Notes: generated from the sequence alone by a model not told the origin. Positions 7,287 through 16,499 are shown, counted from the stretch's first letter. The stretch is DNA of 18,030 bases from Bacteroidales bacterium (GCA_004557195.1 SFER01000019.1:1-18030), one strand, 5' to 3'. Numbers and translations: made by a program.

Positions 7287-9710
7287 TTATTTCACTATGA
7301 TTTTTTCAACTTTATGCACCGTTGCTGTTTCTATCGAAAGAAGATATACTCCTGCCGGCAGATTCTTTATCGACAATGCTGCATCTACGCTCGAATTAAC
7401 AAGCAATCCTTGCATATTGTATAGCATTAGTCGAGGTGTTGTGTCAATTCCTTTGACTACTACCATGCCGGGTACCGACTCTGTATCCACCATAACTCGG
7501 TCGGCATTGATTGCCTCTACTCCCGATGATGCCGATAGCAACATGTTATCGAGATAGAACGAACCCGACTGATTGTACAAGCCTTCACTCTGGCGCAAGC
7601 GCACATTGGTGAATATGTAGTCATAATTCTCCTCAAGGGCGTCGAGTGTTATCTCGTAATAGTGCCATCCAAGGAAGTCGAGGTCGCACACTTTGAAGTA
7701 CTTGGTGTCGGCTCCCGAGGTGAAACCGAGTGAGAGTTCATGGCAATTGAGGTCGCCATACACATGCAAGCCCACTTTGTCGCCCCGTTTCACCACTTTC
7801 ATGCCGCCGGCATAGTCGAATATCGCCTCGCCGCCGCGTATTGCCGAGAATGAGTAGGTTGATTGCAAGGCGTTGTTGCCATATAAGGCTTTGGACGATA
7901 CGGTATAGAACGACGATGATGTTGCCATCCCTTGCGATGCCTCGGCTGAATAGGTGAGCACATCGGCGGTCTCAAATTCCTCGATTACTACATCCCCTTC
8001 GGCTGCGTTGTGCGACTCGTCGGTTGCTACAAAGTTTATCACCACAGGGTCGGTCAAGGGCACTCCCTCAAGGTCTTTTATTTCGGGAGAGAGTTCTACA
8101 CGATATTTCTTACCCGGCACGAGGTCTTGCGACACTACAAATATCGCATTCCCGTAGCCGTTGCTCAGTTTATTAGCTGTGCACGAACGTGTGTTTGCCG
8201 AGAGTGCGTTGCCATTCTCATCATACACTTTGATGAGTTTGGTAAACATATTCGACTTATCCACTCGAGCGTCAAACCTGAATTCAAGCGAGGCGCCTTT
8301 GTAATGCACCACTCCGTTTTCTTGCGGGAAGGTGCTGATGAGTTCAAGTCGGTTGCGTCCCTTGGTTGTGAACGAGAATGTCAATGCTTGCTCAAGGTTG
8401 CACATCGCGCTCTCTTTATCGGGTGTCTGCAAGTCGGTAGAAACTGTTACCGTATAGGTAGTTGAAGTGGCAAATGCAACATCTGGTTTGATGGTCACTT
8501 TGCTGTATGAGTCGGAGAATGTCATTTGGTAATCCACCGCAGGAGTAATCGAGAATGCTTTCTTGAATGTCTCTGCATCGATATCCTGGTTGAATTCTAT
8601 CTCTATCGGTGCGACGGCACTCACCAATTCGCTCTCACCGACACATGGCGAGTAGGAATTCACAAGGAGTTTTTCGGTTTGAATCTGCACCAACGGCACA
8701 TCGTGATAGGTTACCTCACAAGCTTTCACCTCTACAGGATATTCTTGCGAGTGATAGCCGTCGAGCGATGTTCTCACGGTATAGTTGCCCGGCTCGACAT
8801 TTCTAAAGAGATAGACACCGTTGTTCATGTCATCGGTGAGATGGCGGCGAACTACATTCCCTTGGGCATCGAGCAGTTCTGTCAACACTCCGTTGAGCGG
8901 ACGGTTGACGTCTCTCCCATATGCCGAATAATAATTGAGGTTGAGAGTATTCTCTCGGGTATTGTTATTGTCATACACCACACCTGCGACGTTGCCGGTT
9001 ACGAATCGGTCTTCGGTTTCGTAAAATTCCATGATGGTTTTTACGAAATGCCATGCTTCAAGCCACCAAAAGTCATCGCTCATGAGTCGGTGTGCCTCGG
9101 GACGATGCTCATGCATACCCCCTTCCGAGAGCAATCCCACTACATAGAGGTTGCGAAGCACTCCGAGTCCGGAGGTGCCCCACTGGGGATAAAATGTGAG
9201 GTCGCCGCTGCAATATCTGGTGTGGCGTGTCCACAACGACAACTGGCTGGAATGTAGGTTGTCCCACAAGAGGTAGCTGAGTGTGATAGCCTCGGGGTAG
9301 CGCGGCGTGCCCACTGCGTTCTCGCGGTAAAGCATTAGCGGATAGTTGACTGTCTCTCCTGCATTGGAGTGTATCGAGAAGAAGAGGTCGCAACCCAGGT
9401 TGTTTGCCTCGGCACTAATCGAGGAGAGGGAGCGGTCGTCTTCGGTGCGGTTTTTGATTCGAGATAGATACGGCTTGGCGCCTATCGAGTCGAGGATGTA
9501 GTACATGTGCAATCCTTTATACAGGTTGCTCTTCGACTCCCAATAGCCGGCTGTGTCATTACCCACAAAGGGATAAATCCCGATTGGACGGTCGTCGCTG
9601 TCGTAGCCTCCATGACCGGGGTTGATATAGATTTTCAAATCGCTCATTTTCACTGCGCCTGCCGTGAAAATTATGCCCAACAAGGCAACTGCAAATAATA
9701 ATTTCTTCAT
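7287..9710 (-). CDS. T9SS-secreted N-acetylmuramoyl-L-alanine amidase (second copy)
   Basis: The 807-residue protein has a Sec signal peptide at 1-19. The Amidase_3 domain (about 25-235) has the full zinc/catalytic set: NPGHGG with H33, YWESKSN with E58, FSIHSNA with H114 and GLLSEGG with E196. It is followed by a carboxypeptidase-regulatory-like beta domain (about 238-340), two Ig-like Big_5 type domains (about 350-560; ITPAVDYQMTF and FVATD mark their edges), a carbohydrate-binding-like jelly-roll (about 570-725) and a C-terminal T9SS type A sorting domain ending LPAGVYLLSIE...KIIVK. It would cut the bond between MurNAc and L-Ala, at the cell surface or outside the cell. It starts at ATG 12 bases after the upstream propeller gene. 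Its domain order equals that of the amidase at 10627-13026, with clear but moderate similarity, so the two are tandem paralogues of some age. The sorting domain lacks a clear YPNP start motif. Confidence 0.9.
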   Translation of the reverse strand: MKKLLFAVALLGIIFTAGAVKMSDLKIYINPGHGGYDSDDRPIGIYPFVGNDTAGYWESKSNLYKGLHMYYILDSIGAKPYLSRIKNRTEDDRSLSSISAEANNLGCDLFFSIHSNAGETVNYPLMLYRENAVGTPRYPEAITLSYLLWDNLHSSQLSLWTRHTRYCSGDLTFYPQWGTSGLGVLRNLYVVGLLSEGGMHEHRPEAHRLMSDDFWWLEAWHFVKTIMEFYETEDRFVTGNVAGVVYDNNNTRENTLNLNYYSAYGRDVNRPLNGVLTELLDAQGNVVRRHLTDDMNNGVYLFRNVEPGNYTVRTSLDGYHSQEYPVEVKACEVTYHDVPLVQIQTEKLLVNSYSPCVGESELVSAVAPIEIEFNQDIDAETFKKAFSITPAVDYQMTFSDSYSKVTIKPDVAFATSTTYTVTVSTDLQTPDKESAMCNLEQALTFSFTTKGRNRLELISTFPQENGVVHYKGASLEFRFDARVDKSNMFTKLIKVYDENGNALSANTRSCTANKLSNGYGNAIFVVSQDLVPGKKYRVELSPEIKDLEGVPLTDPVVINFVATDESHNAAEGDVVIEEFETADVLTYSAEASQGMATSSSFYTVSSKALYGNNALQSTYSFSAIRGGEAIFDYAGGMKVVKRGDKVGLHVYGDLNCHELSLGFTSGADTKYFKVCDLDFLGWHYYEITLDALEENYDYIFTNVRLRQSEGLYNQSGSFYLDNMLLSASSGVEAINADRVMVDTESVPGMVVVKGIDTTPRLMLYNMQGLLVNSSVDAALSIKNLPAGVYLLSIETATVHKVEKIIVK

Positions 9711-9722
9711 AACGACGCGGTG

Positions 9723-10610
9723 TTATTTGATTGAGTAACTGATTTGATAAATATTGCCTTGTTCGGTAGCGAAAACGATACGTCCTGGTGCCACTGCGGC
9801 TTCGGTTGCCATCATCTCGGGTTCGGTCAAAGCCACTGCGCTTGAGGTTATTGCATTTACGAGATACAACCGCGATGCTGTTACAGTGTAACCGTCGTCG
9901 CTCGATTTCACTACAACGAAATGCTCGTTATCTACCCACACCGGATAATCGCCGGTGCCATACCTGTGAAGTTCCGAGCCATCGAGATTGCAGGTGAACA
10001 CTCCTTGGAATGGTTCTACAAAGAGTATGCGAGTGCGGTCGGGGGAGAGTGTTGCCCACAGATAGCTGTGGCTGTCGTTCACGGGTGAGATGGCTGTAGA
10101 TTTGCCGTTTTGTTCAACCGTGATGTGGTCATAATCGGCTCTCACGGCAATCGTTGATGTCTCGCGTGCAGTGAGGCTGCGCAACCCTGCCTTGACAACC
10201 GGGGTGGCTGTACCATCATACATCACCGATATCTCTTGGCGGCTGAGCGGAAGCAGATTTTCCACTTTCCCGTCGGTCAACGAGATTTTATCCACTGCGA
10301 CATTGCGCAAGCGGCTGATGGTTTCGGCTCTACGGCACATCACCGCCTTGCCTCCATCGACAAACACCGGCAGGAATCCGGCATTTTCGGCTTCGGAGAG
10401 CACTCGAGAGTCCGATTTCTCAAAATCATAGAGGTTCAAGCCGCGGTAGTCATCGGTGGTGTATAGTAGCATGGCTCCATCGGCACTTAGCACGGGGTGA
10501 TAGCCGCTGATTCCCTCCACTTTTTCAGGGGCGGAATACTGCAACCCCGCAGCCCCGGCAGTAACTGCCGAGAGTGCGAGGAGACAGAGTGTCATTGCAT
10601 ATTTTTTCAT
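9723..10610 (-). CDS. Small secreted TolB/WD40-like beta-propeller protein (second copy)
   Basis: The 295-residue protein has a Sec signal peptide at about 1-20 (MKKYAMTLC to TAGA). Repeats of the PD40/TolB type are visible as LSADGAMLLYTTDD (about 42-55) and ATLSPDRTRILFVEP, with further strands ending GRIVFATEQGNIYQISYSIK at the C-terminus. There is no T9SS sorting domain and no catalytic motif, so it is probably periplasmic, or surface-held by partners. The gene lies 16 bases after the first amidase and 12 bases before the second. The translation aligns along most of its length with the propeller at 13041-13826, with an extra stretch of about 30 residues in the middle. The function is unknown; the strict pairing with an amidase gene suggests a substrate-binding, chaperone or control role for that amidase. 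The fold call is good, the role is not known. Confidence 0.75.
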   Translation of the reverse strand: MKKYAMTLCLLALSAVTAGAAGLQYSAPEKVEGISGYHPVLSADGAMLLYTTDDYRGLNLYDFEKSDSRVLSEAENAGFLPVFVDGGKAVMCRRAETISRLRNVAVDKISLTDGKVENLLPLSRQEISVMYDGTATPVVKAGLRSLTARETSTIAVRADYDHITVEQNGKSTAISPVNDSHSYLWATLSPDRTRILFVEPFQGVFTCNLDGSELHRYGTGDYPVWVDNEHFVVVKSSDDGYTVTASRLYLVNAITSSAVALTEPEMMATEAAVAPGRIVFATEQGNIYQISYSIK

Positions 10611-10626
10611 CTTGGAATTGTCTTGA

Positions 10627-13026
10627 TTAGTGTTTTACAATTATCTTGCTTGTTGCCACAGCACCGCTCACTTCCACTTTCACGATGTATGCGCCTTGTG
10701 CAACTTCCGACACATTGAGCACATTGCCGGCTTTGCTTGCCACGAGTGTTCCGTCGGTAGCGTAAAGGCTGATGCTTTGGATGAGTGCATCGGCATTGGC
10801 TATAACATATTCGCTCGCAGGATTTGGATAGATGCTCAATCCGGCAATGGTGTTGGCATCTACACCACTCTCGTTGGCATAATAGTAGAAGTTGTCAAAT
10901 TGAAGTTCACCTGCTGCGCCTTGCAATTTGTTCTTCTGCTCAACTACGATTCCTATAAGGCTGTAGTTTACACCGGTAGCGAGTGCGGTCGAAAGGTCGG
11001 CTGAGAGGCGTTGCCATGCGTAGAAATTGACATCGGCTGCAAGCGGAACTTGCTTGATATCCCCTTCTGCCTCAAACACTGCACACACGGTGTTGTTCGA
11101 CAAATCTCCGAAGATATCAATGCCCACAACGTCTTTCGCGCTGAATGTGTTTGTTTCCACTGTGGGGATATTGAGGAACAATGTGCCTTCCCCCTCGCCA
11201 AATGTGTAGGTTACTTTCACAGCTTTGCCCACAGTGCCTGTTGCAGATGCTATTTTGGCTGTTGCGTCAACCGATTTATCGACGTTCACGGTGCAAGCGG
11301 TTGCATCTTCGAAGTCGAGGACGAGCACGCCTGTTTCGGGTGCGTTCTTGTAACTTTTGGCGGTGAATTTGGCTGTGTATGACTGCTCGAGTGTGATACC
11401 TTTCTTGTCTTGTACTTCTTGCGGAACATAGAATGTGTAGGTTTCACCCTCTTTAAGTGCAGTGGATATCGGGAGACGAACCCATCCGTAGGGTTCATCG
11501 TATGCACCGGCTTTGCGTTGGCGTGCATTCCACGAGAGCACGTTGCCTTGCGAGTCTTTCACTTGGAGTGTCTGGTTGATGTAGGTCATTGAAAGCGGAC
11601 TGTCAACATTTATCATCACCGAAGGATTGTTGATGTCGATTACAGCACCTTCAGTTGGCCACATCGACAAGAGCGACATGTAATTGCGGTCGTTGGTCTT
11701 GAATGTGAAGACAAAGTCTTCTGCCATCTCCATTCCGCCTTGGTGTTGCGCGGTCTTGGCAAGTTTCACCGTGTAAAGGGTGTTTGTCTCGAGGGCTTCC
11801 GATGGAGTGAATGTGAGAGCGTAGTTGGCATCGCTCCAGGCAAATTTGCCGGGGACTGCCGGGGTTATCGAGAATGCTGCCTCGGTTGTGGCTGCATCCA
11901 TATCCCAGTTGAATCGGAGGTTGATAGGTGTGTTGCACACAACGAGCTCGTCGCCTTCTTTCCACATCGGTGAGTACTCAACTACTTGAGGAGCGGTGTT
12001 GCGCACAAGCTTCATTGCCACGTTGGAATAAGACACCTTGTTTGCTGTCACTTCGACATCGAGTTCGGAATCGTAGTGGTCTGCCACCGAAGTCTTGATT
12101 TTGTATGAGCCGGGGGTGAGATTCTTGAAGAGATAGAAACCGTTTTCGAGTTGGTCGGTGGTGTATTCCTGCAAGGTGTTGCCGGCATTGTCGAGGAGTA
12201 CGACTTTTGCACCGTTCATCGGAGCAAGTTTGTCTCTGTCGTATCTCACATAACTTACGTTGCGAAGGGCGCGGTCGTCATATACGACACCGGCGATGAT
12301 TCCGGTCTTATCCACATCGGTAATCCCGAAGAATTCCTCGAATGCTTTGAGGAAGTGCCATGCCTCAAGCCACTTGAAGTCCATGTTCATGAGGCGATAG
12401 GTTTCGGGGATATAGTCGTGGAACGAACCTTCCGAGAGCACACCTTTCATAGCAAGTGTGCGGAGCACACCGAGACCCACCTTGTCGCCCCAACTGGTGT
12501 AGAACGACCAGTCGCCGCGCACATTTGTGTTTGTTGAGGTCCACACTGAGGAACCGTTCTCGAGAAGTTGCCCATCTGCGATTTGGGCGAATGTCTTCGC
12601 ATCGGCAAACACCGGTTCGGAGTCATATCCGCGGAAGAATACCATCGGATAGTTCACTCTGGCTGTCGTACCTGTGGCGTTGCTGTGAATCGAGAGGAAG
12701 ATGTCGGCGCCATAGTTGTTGGCGAGTGAGCAGATTGTGGAGAGACCGAGGTCGTCGTCGGTTGTGTTTGTAACACGAGACATCGCCACATTGTATCCGC
12801 GCTCTATCAACATATCGCGAAGGTACAAACCCTTATCGAGGTTGCTGTTCGATTCCCAGAATCCTTCCGGGTCTCCTTGAGTATAAGGTGCGATAACCAC
12901 ATTACGGTCGTCGGAATCATGACCGCCATGACCCGGGTTGATATAGATTTTGATATCTTGTGGCTTAATGGCAGAAGCGGTGAGTGCCATGAGTGCCAAA
13001 ATTGAAACTGCGAGTATTTTTTTCAT
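10627..13026 (-). CDS. T9SS-secreted N-acetylmuramoyl-L-alanine amidase (first copy)
   Basis: The 799-residue protein has a Sec signal peptide at 1-19. The Amidase_3 domain (about 25-238) is complete: NPGHGGHDSDD with H33, FWESNSN with E58, LSIHSNA with H114 and GVLSEGSFHD with E199. Downstream come a carboxypeptidase-regulatory-like domain (TGIIAGVVYDD onward), two Ig-like Big_5 domains (SITPAVPGKF; TNDRNYMSLLSMWPTEGAV), a jelly-roll carbohydrate-binding-like domain, and a T9SS type A sorting domain starting at LSIYPNPASEY and ending SKIIVKH. It is expected to hydrolyse the MurNAc-L-Ala bond of peptidoglycan outside the cell or on its surface. The gene starts at ATG 14 bases after the first propeller and is preceded by a strong Shine-Dalgarno-like GGGAGGG. 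It shares architecture and many catalytic-domain residues with the amidase at 7287-9710. The peptidoglycan type it attacks (own, Gram-positive or dietary) cannot be read from the sequence. Confidence 0.92.
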   Translation of the reverse strand: MKKILAVSILALMALTASAIKPQDIKIYINPGHGGHDSDDRNVVIAPYTQGDPEGFWESNSNLDKGLYLRDMLIERGYNVAMSRVTNTTDDDLGLSTICSLANNYGADIFLSIHSNATGTTARVNYPMVFFRGYDSEPVFADAKTFAQIADGQLLENGSSVWTSTNTNVRGDWSFYTSWGDKVGLGVLRTLAMKGVLSEGSFHDYIPETYRLMNMDFKWLEAWHFLKAFEEFFGITDVDKTGIIAGVVYDDRALRNVSYVRYDRDKLAPMNGAKVVLLDNAGNTLQEYTTDQLENGFYLFKNLTPGSYKIKTSVADHYDSELDVEVTANKVSYSNVAMKLVRNTAPQVVEYSPMWKEGDELVVCNTPINLRFNWDMDAATTEAAFSITPAVPGKFAWSDANYALTFTPSEALETNTLYTVKLAKTAQHQGGMEMAEDFVFTFKTNDRNYMSLLSMWPTEGAVIDINNPSVMINVDSPLSMTYINQTLQVKDSQGNVLSWNARQRKAGAYDEPYGWVRLPISTALKEGETYTFYVPQEVQDKKGITLEQSYTAKFTAKSYKNAPETGVLVLDFEDATACTVNVDKSVDATAKIASATGTVGKAVKVTYTFGEGEGTLFLNIPTVETNTFSAKDVVGIDIFGDLSNNTVCAVFEAEGDIKQVPLAADVNFYAWQRLSADLSTALATGVNYSLIGIVVEQKNKLQGAAGELQFDNFYYYANESGVDANTIAGLSIYPNPASEYVIANADALIQSISLYATDGTLVASKAGNVLNVSEVAQGAYIVKVEVSGAVATSKIIVKH

Positions 13027-13033
13027 GATTATG

Positions 13034-13040
13034 CCCTCCC
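13034..13040 (-). promoter_or_regulatory. Unusually strong Shine-Dalgarno-like site for the first amidase
   Basis: On the minus strand GGGAGGG directly follows the propeller stop codon and lies seven bases before the amidase ATG at 13026. Bacteroidetes genes rarely carry purine-rich Shine-Dalgarno sequences, and I see none this clear before the other genes in the window. It supports the chosen start. Confidence 0.55.
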
Positions 13041-13826
13041 CTATTTTTCAATTGTGATGTTTAACAAAAACAAGCGGCCATCGATAGTGTTGTACACCAC
13101 TTTTGAGCCATCGGCAGATGCCGAAGGATTGAATGTCATCGATATCGGCTTGGTGAGTTCTATGGTTTGTGAGCCATCGGCTTTAATCATGAGCACCTGT
13201 GAGGAATGGTATTGGTGGCCGTCATCGGTGGCGTTTTGCACTACCACATAGTCGTTGCCACACCATGCCGGCAACTCATATTTGCCGAGTGATGCCACGA
13301 TGTTTCCTTTGAGGTCGCACACAAACACCCCCTTGCCGGCAGCCTGGAACAGGATGAGTTTGCCGTTAGGCGAAACCGATGCGGAAAGATATCCCGCATA
13401 GCAATCTACCGGGGAATAGGTCGAGACCTTGCCATCGACCGTTACTTGAAGTGTTGAGCCGGAAACCGCTACAGCCACGCGCTGCGATGCCACATTGCCG
13501 TAGGTCTTATCGGTGCGCATGAGTTTGGCTCCGGTGTAGCGTGCAGTTTGATATGCCACAGCACCATTCGGTGCGTAGTTCACACCAAGCACCATCTCGT
13601 CGCCCTTCTCGATTGTGGAAGTAACACCATCGGTGAAGCTATACACTTTCAATCCATGATTTACATCGGTATTGAATACGATTTGAGTTCCATCGGGGCT
13701 GATTTTGGGATTATACACCGATGTCTCCACTCCGCGCAACAATTGTTGGGGAGCACTTACTGTTACTGTCTGTGCCGACACAGTGAGCATCGATGCCAGA
13801 CAAGCGAATAGAATCTTGTTTCTCAT
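13041..13826 (-). CDS. Small secreted TolB/WD40-like beta-propeller protein (first copy)
   Basis: The 261-residue protein has a Sec signal peptide at about 1-18 (MRNKILFAC to VSA). PD40/TolB-type repeats are visible: NPKISPDGTQIVFNTD (about 39-54), VNYAPNGAVAYQT, ASVSPNGKLILFQAAGKGVF and SASADGSKVVYNTIDGRLF near the C-terminus. There is no T9SS sorting domain, lipobox or catalytic motif. It lies 9 bases after the phosphodiester glycosidase and 14 bases before the first amidase. It is paralogous to the propeller at 9723-10610, with the same pattern of an SP-rich turn (here YSPVDCYAGYLSASVSP, there SPVDSH-like) in mid-protein, but shorter by one segment. With so few blades it may form a partial or open propeller, or multimerise. 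The role is unknown; periplasmic or surface partnership with the amidase is an inference from gene order. Confidence 0.75.
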   Translation of the reverse strand: MRNKILFACLASMLTVSAQTVTVSAPQQLLRGVETSVYNPKISPDGTQIVFNTDVNHGLKVYSFTDGVTSTIEKGDEMVLGVNYAPNGAVAYQTARYTGAKLMRTDKTYGNVASQRVAVAVSGSTLQVTVDGKVSTYSPVDCYAGYLSASVSPNGKLILFQAAGKGVFVCDLKGNIVASLGKYELPAWCGNDYVVVQNATDDGHQYHSSQVLMIKADGSQTIELTKPISMTFNPSASADGSKVVYNTIDGRLFLLNITIEK

Positions 13827-13835
13827 ATAATTGTG

Positions 13836-16340
13836 TTATTTAATTATTACTTTGGTTGAAGTAGCGATGTTGTCGCCATTGATTGAAACGATGTACATTC
13901 CGGGGATTAGCGAAGACACATCGAGTGTCGCATTTCCGGCAGATAGGTCAACCGACGATTTGAGCACTTCTGCTCCGGCGAGGTTGGATACCGCTACCGA
14001 GGCGTTGTCGCATCCGTTGGCTGCGATGTGGAGCACGCCATCTGCAACAGGATTGGGATAAAGCACCACTTTGGCAGCAGCATTGAGTATGCCCTCCACG
14101 CTTCCGCCTTGCGGATACTGTGCATAGAAGCCGTTGAACTTTATGCTGTTGGCTCCGGTTGTTGCATTGCTTTTATCCACATAGAGAATTATCTTGTGGA
14201 GAGAAATGGGATACAAAGCGAGGTCGGAGGGGTCTCCAAGTGCTTCGATAGGCAGGTTGATGACAGTGCGTGTGCCTGCATTAACCGGTGTGGTATAATC
14301 CACCTTGTTGAGTGCTGTCATGCCGTTGGCACGCAGGTCGAATGATATCGATGTGAATGGGAGTGTTGATTCAAAGTCGATTACGACTGCCGATGGGATA
14401 GAATAGAATAGGATATCCTTGCTCATCTCGATAGTTGTGGAACGACCGCCCTTGTAGTTGAAATTGAGAGAACCGGTCTCGTCCCAGGCAAATCCCGATG
14501 CGATACTCGAGGAGAAGTTCCACCCGTCGGCTGTTACAGGGACAAATTCGCTTGGTGAGATTTCGACTGTTACTTCGGCACTATCCGAGAAGTCGCCAAT
14601 AGTGCCTGTAATTGTAGTTTTGCCCTCTTTGAGGCCGCGAAGCACGCCATTTTCGTCTATCGAAACGATTGTGGGGTCTGCCACAGTCCATGCGATGTGG
14701 GCGGGATTGTAATTGTAGGTATTTGTGCCGATAGTAGCGGTAACTTCGACAGGATAATCGCGAGTGTTGTCAATGAGAAGATGCTTGATGCGTATTGCGA
14801 TATCGGCATTGAGCACTGTCATTTCTTTGCTCACCGAAATACCGTTGTAGGTTGCTGTGAGCATCCCGGTGGCAGGTGTGCCTGAAGCGACAAATGAGCC
14901 TCCGTTGCAGGTGCCGATTGCTGCATCGCAGGAGAAAGTTACCCCTTGAAGGTTCTCATCGATGAGGTTGCCATACTTGTCATAACCGAGAACCACAGGC
15001 GATGATTCGGAATAAATGGGGGCAGAGAGGCGATAGTCGAGGAACTCGATGCGAGCCACTTCGGCTTCGGGCACTGCGGTAGAATAAATCATCCAGCCGT
15101 TGGCAACAGCGCGCGGAGTGCCCTCGGTGGTGCGGTTGACAATGCGGTCTTTGACAAACATCTGAGCGGAGCCTCCGGCATCCATTGTACAGAGATTCCA
15201 AGCACCGAGTTGCTTGATGATTTCGCACATCACGCGAGTGCTGCAACCTTTAGAGGTGCCATACACCGGGTCGGTGGACATATCAATTACTATCACGTAG
15301 AGAGTCTTACCATCTTGGCTCATGCCATAACCGGTACGGGAATAGACTTTGGAGTTGTAGGTTTCGGGGTTACCTTCGCTGAAATACTCGTTTCGGCTTG
15401 TTGGCTCTCCGTTGAGAAGCACAATTGCGTTGCCGGCTACTGCCTGTTGGATATTCGGGCGAGAGCCATCGGCGCATGTGTACCAGTAGTGATTCACCAC
15501 AACTTCGTCGCCAACGGCAAGATTGTCGAGAAAAGTTTTGCCGGAGCCGCACCCCACAAGGCAGAGGTCATAATCACCGAGGGTGCCTGTATTTGCCGCG
15601 CAATCTTTCTGCACCTCTTTCACCACCACTTTCATGTCTTTATTGGTAGCCCATTCTGCACCATCGGCAAGTTGGCAATACACTTGAGTGTTTGTTTCCA
15701 CAGTGTTGAAATTACGGGAGGTTCCAAAGAAAGAATTGAACATTGCAATCTGGTTTTCGCGGGCAATCATGTTCACTTGGTTGATTTCGGCAGAACCGGA
15801 TGCGGAAGTAACAGTTCCTTTCCACTCCATCGACTCAATCCAGAGTTTTTTGTCGGTGTCGATAGATACAACACCGGAAATCTGCCCCTTTCCGAGCCAT
15901 TGGTCGGTGGTTTCGTTGGTATTTGTAATGATTTTTCCGTTGCGCAAATCGGCACCGAAAGGTGTTCCTTTCATATATGTTGACCAGGGATTCTCGGTTG
16001 TACACCAGAAATTGGCGTTAGCACCTGCGATGGCAACATGCCCCTCGTAGGTTTGACGAGCGGCTTGCGACACAAGTCCTTCGGTACCCTGGGCAAGATT
16101 GTCGTGGGCAAGAGTTGTCTCAACAGTATTGTAGGGATTGTTCAAGTCCACCTTCAAGATATTGAAATTCAGCGGATAATCGGGGAGGCGGTAGCGCTGG
16201 TAAAGCACACCGGGACCAATCTCTTTGCTGATAAGCACATTGGCAGAATACTCTGTTTCACCGATAACAAATGTTTCTTGGGCATTAGTCGGCAAGAAAA
16301 TAGCCGCAAGGGCTAATAGAGATAATAATCTTGCTTTCAT
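13836..16340 (-). CDS. T9SS-secreted phosphodiester glycosidase (NAGPA/DUF2233 family)
   Basis: The 834-residue protein has a Sec signal peptide at 1-20. The NAGPA domain spans about 45-425: AIAGANANFW (103-112) is the typical N-terminal block, and TMDAGGSAQMF (385-395) with TPRAVANGW (408-416) is the active-site block. The human family member removes GlcNAc from phosphodiester-linked mannose ('uncovering enzyme'), and a Bacteroides ovatus DUF2233 structure is known. After the catalytic domain come Big_2/Big-like domains (about 425-595, with the pattern IVSIDENGVLRGLKEGKTTITG), a beta-sandwich possibly binding carbohydrate (about 600-745) and a T9SS type A sorting domain (VVLYPNPVADG at 758-768 to the end). 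It is the first gene of the six-gene operon. Its likely substrates are sugar phosphodiesters such as those of teichoic acids or phosphoglycans; this is inferred from the family and from the neighbouring amidases. Confidence 0.88.
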   Translation of the reverse strand: MKARLLSLLALAAIFLPTNAQETFVIGETEYSANVLISKEIGPGVLYQRYRLPDYPLNFNILKVDLNNPYNTVETTLAHDNLAQGTEGLVSQAARQTYEGHVAIAGANANFWCTTENPWSTYMKGTPFGADLRNGKIITNTNETTDQWLGKGQISGVVSIDTDKKLWIESMEWKGTVTSASGSAEINQVNMIARENQIAMFNSFFGTSRNFNTVETNTQVYCQLADGAEWATNKDMKVVVKEVQKDCAANTGTLGDYDLCLVGCGSGKTFLDNLAVGDEVVVNHYWYTCADGSRPNIQQAVAGNAIVLLNGEPTSRNEYFSEGNPETYNSKVYSRTGYGMSQDGKTLYVIVIDMSTDPVYGTSKGCSTRVMCEIIKQLGAWNLCTMDAGGSAQMFVKDRIVNRTTEGTPRAVANGWMIYSTAVPEAEVARIEFLDYRLSAPIYSESSPVVLGYDKYGNLIDENLQGVTFSCDAAIGTCNGGSFVASGTPATGMLTATYNGISVSKEMTVLNADIAIRIKHLLIDNTRDYPVEVTATIGTNTYNYNPAHIAWTVADPTIVSIDENGVLRGLKEGKTTITGTIGDFSDSAEVTVEISPSEFVPVTADGWNFSSSIASGFAWDETGSLNFNYKGGRSTTIEMSKDILFYSIPSAVVIDFESTLPFTSISFDLRANGMTALNKVDYTTPVNAGTRTVINLPIEALGDPSDLALYPISLHKIILYVDKSNATTGANSIKFNGFYAQYPQGGSVEGILNAAAKVVLYPNPVADGVLHIAANGCDNASVAVSNLAGAEVLKSSVDLSAGNATLDVSSLIPGMYIVSINGDNIATSTKVIIK

Positions 16341-16499
16341 ATTTGGTAAATTTAGTGATATTAATTCGTTGCAAGTTAATTTTTAGTGTTTTAGGACCGT
16401 CATCCATGGAAGTGTGTAACCATTCATGGCAGTAAGTCTTGACGTAACACAATTTTATGCAATATTCGCAAAAAAATGTGATATGCACAACTTTTCGAG

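Noticed and set aside
8526..9257. Plus-strand frame of 243 codons opposite the second amidase
   Set aside because: It is antisense to the amidase catalytic and beta domains and has no protein-like motifs or promoter.
15210..15983. Plus-strand frame of 257 codons opposite the phosphodiester glycosidase
   Set aside because: It is antisense to the NAGPA catalytic domain, where the minus-strand frame has recognisable active-site motifs; the plus-strand product has none.
16285..16488. Minus-strand 67-codon frame in the divergent spacer
   Set aside because: It overlaps the glycosidase start and signal peptide in another frame and has no recognisable features.
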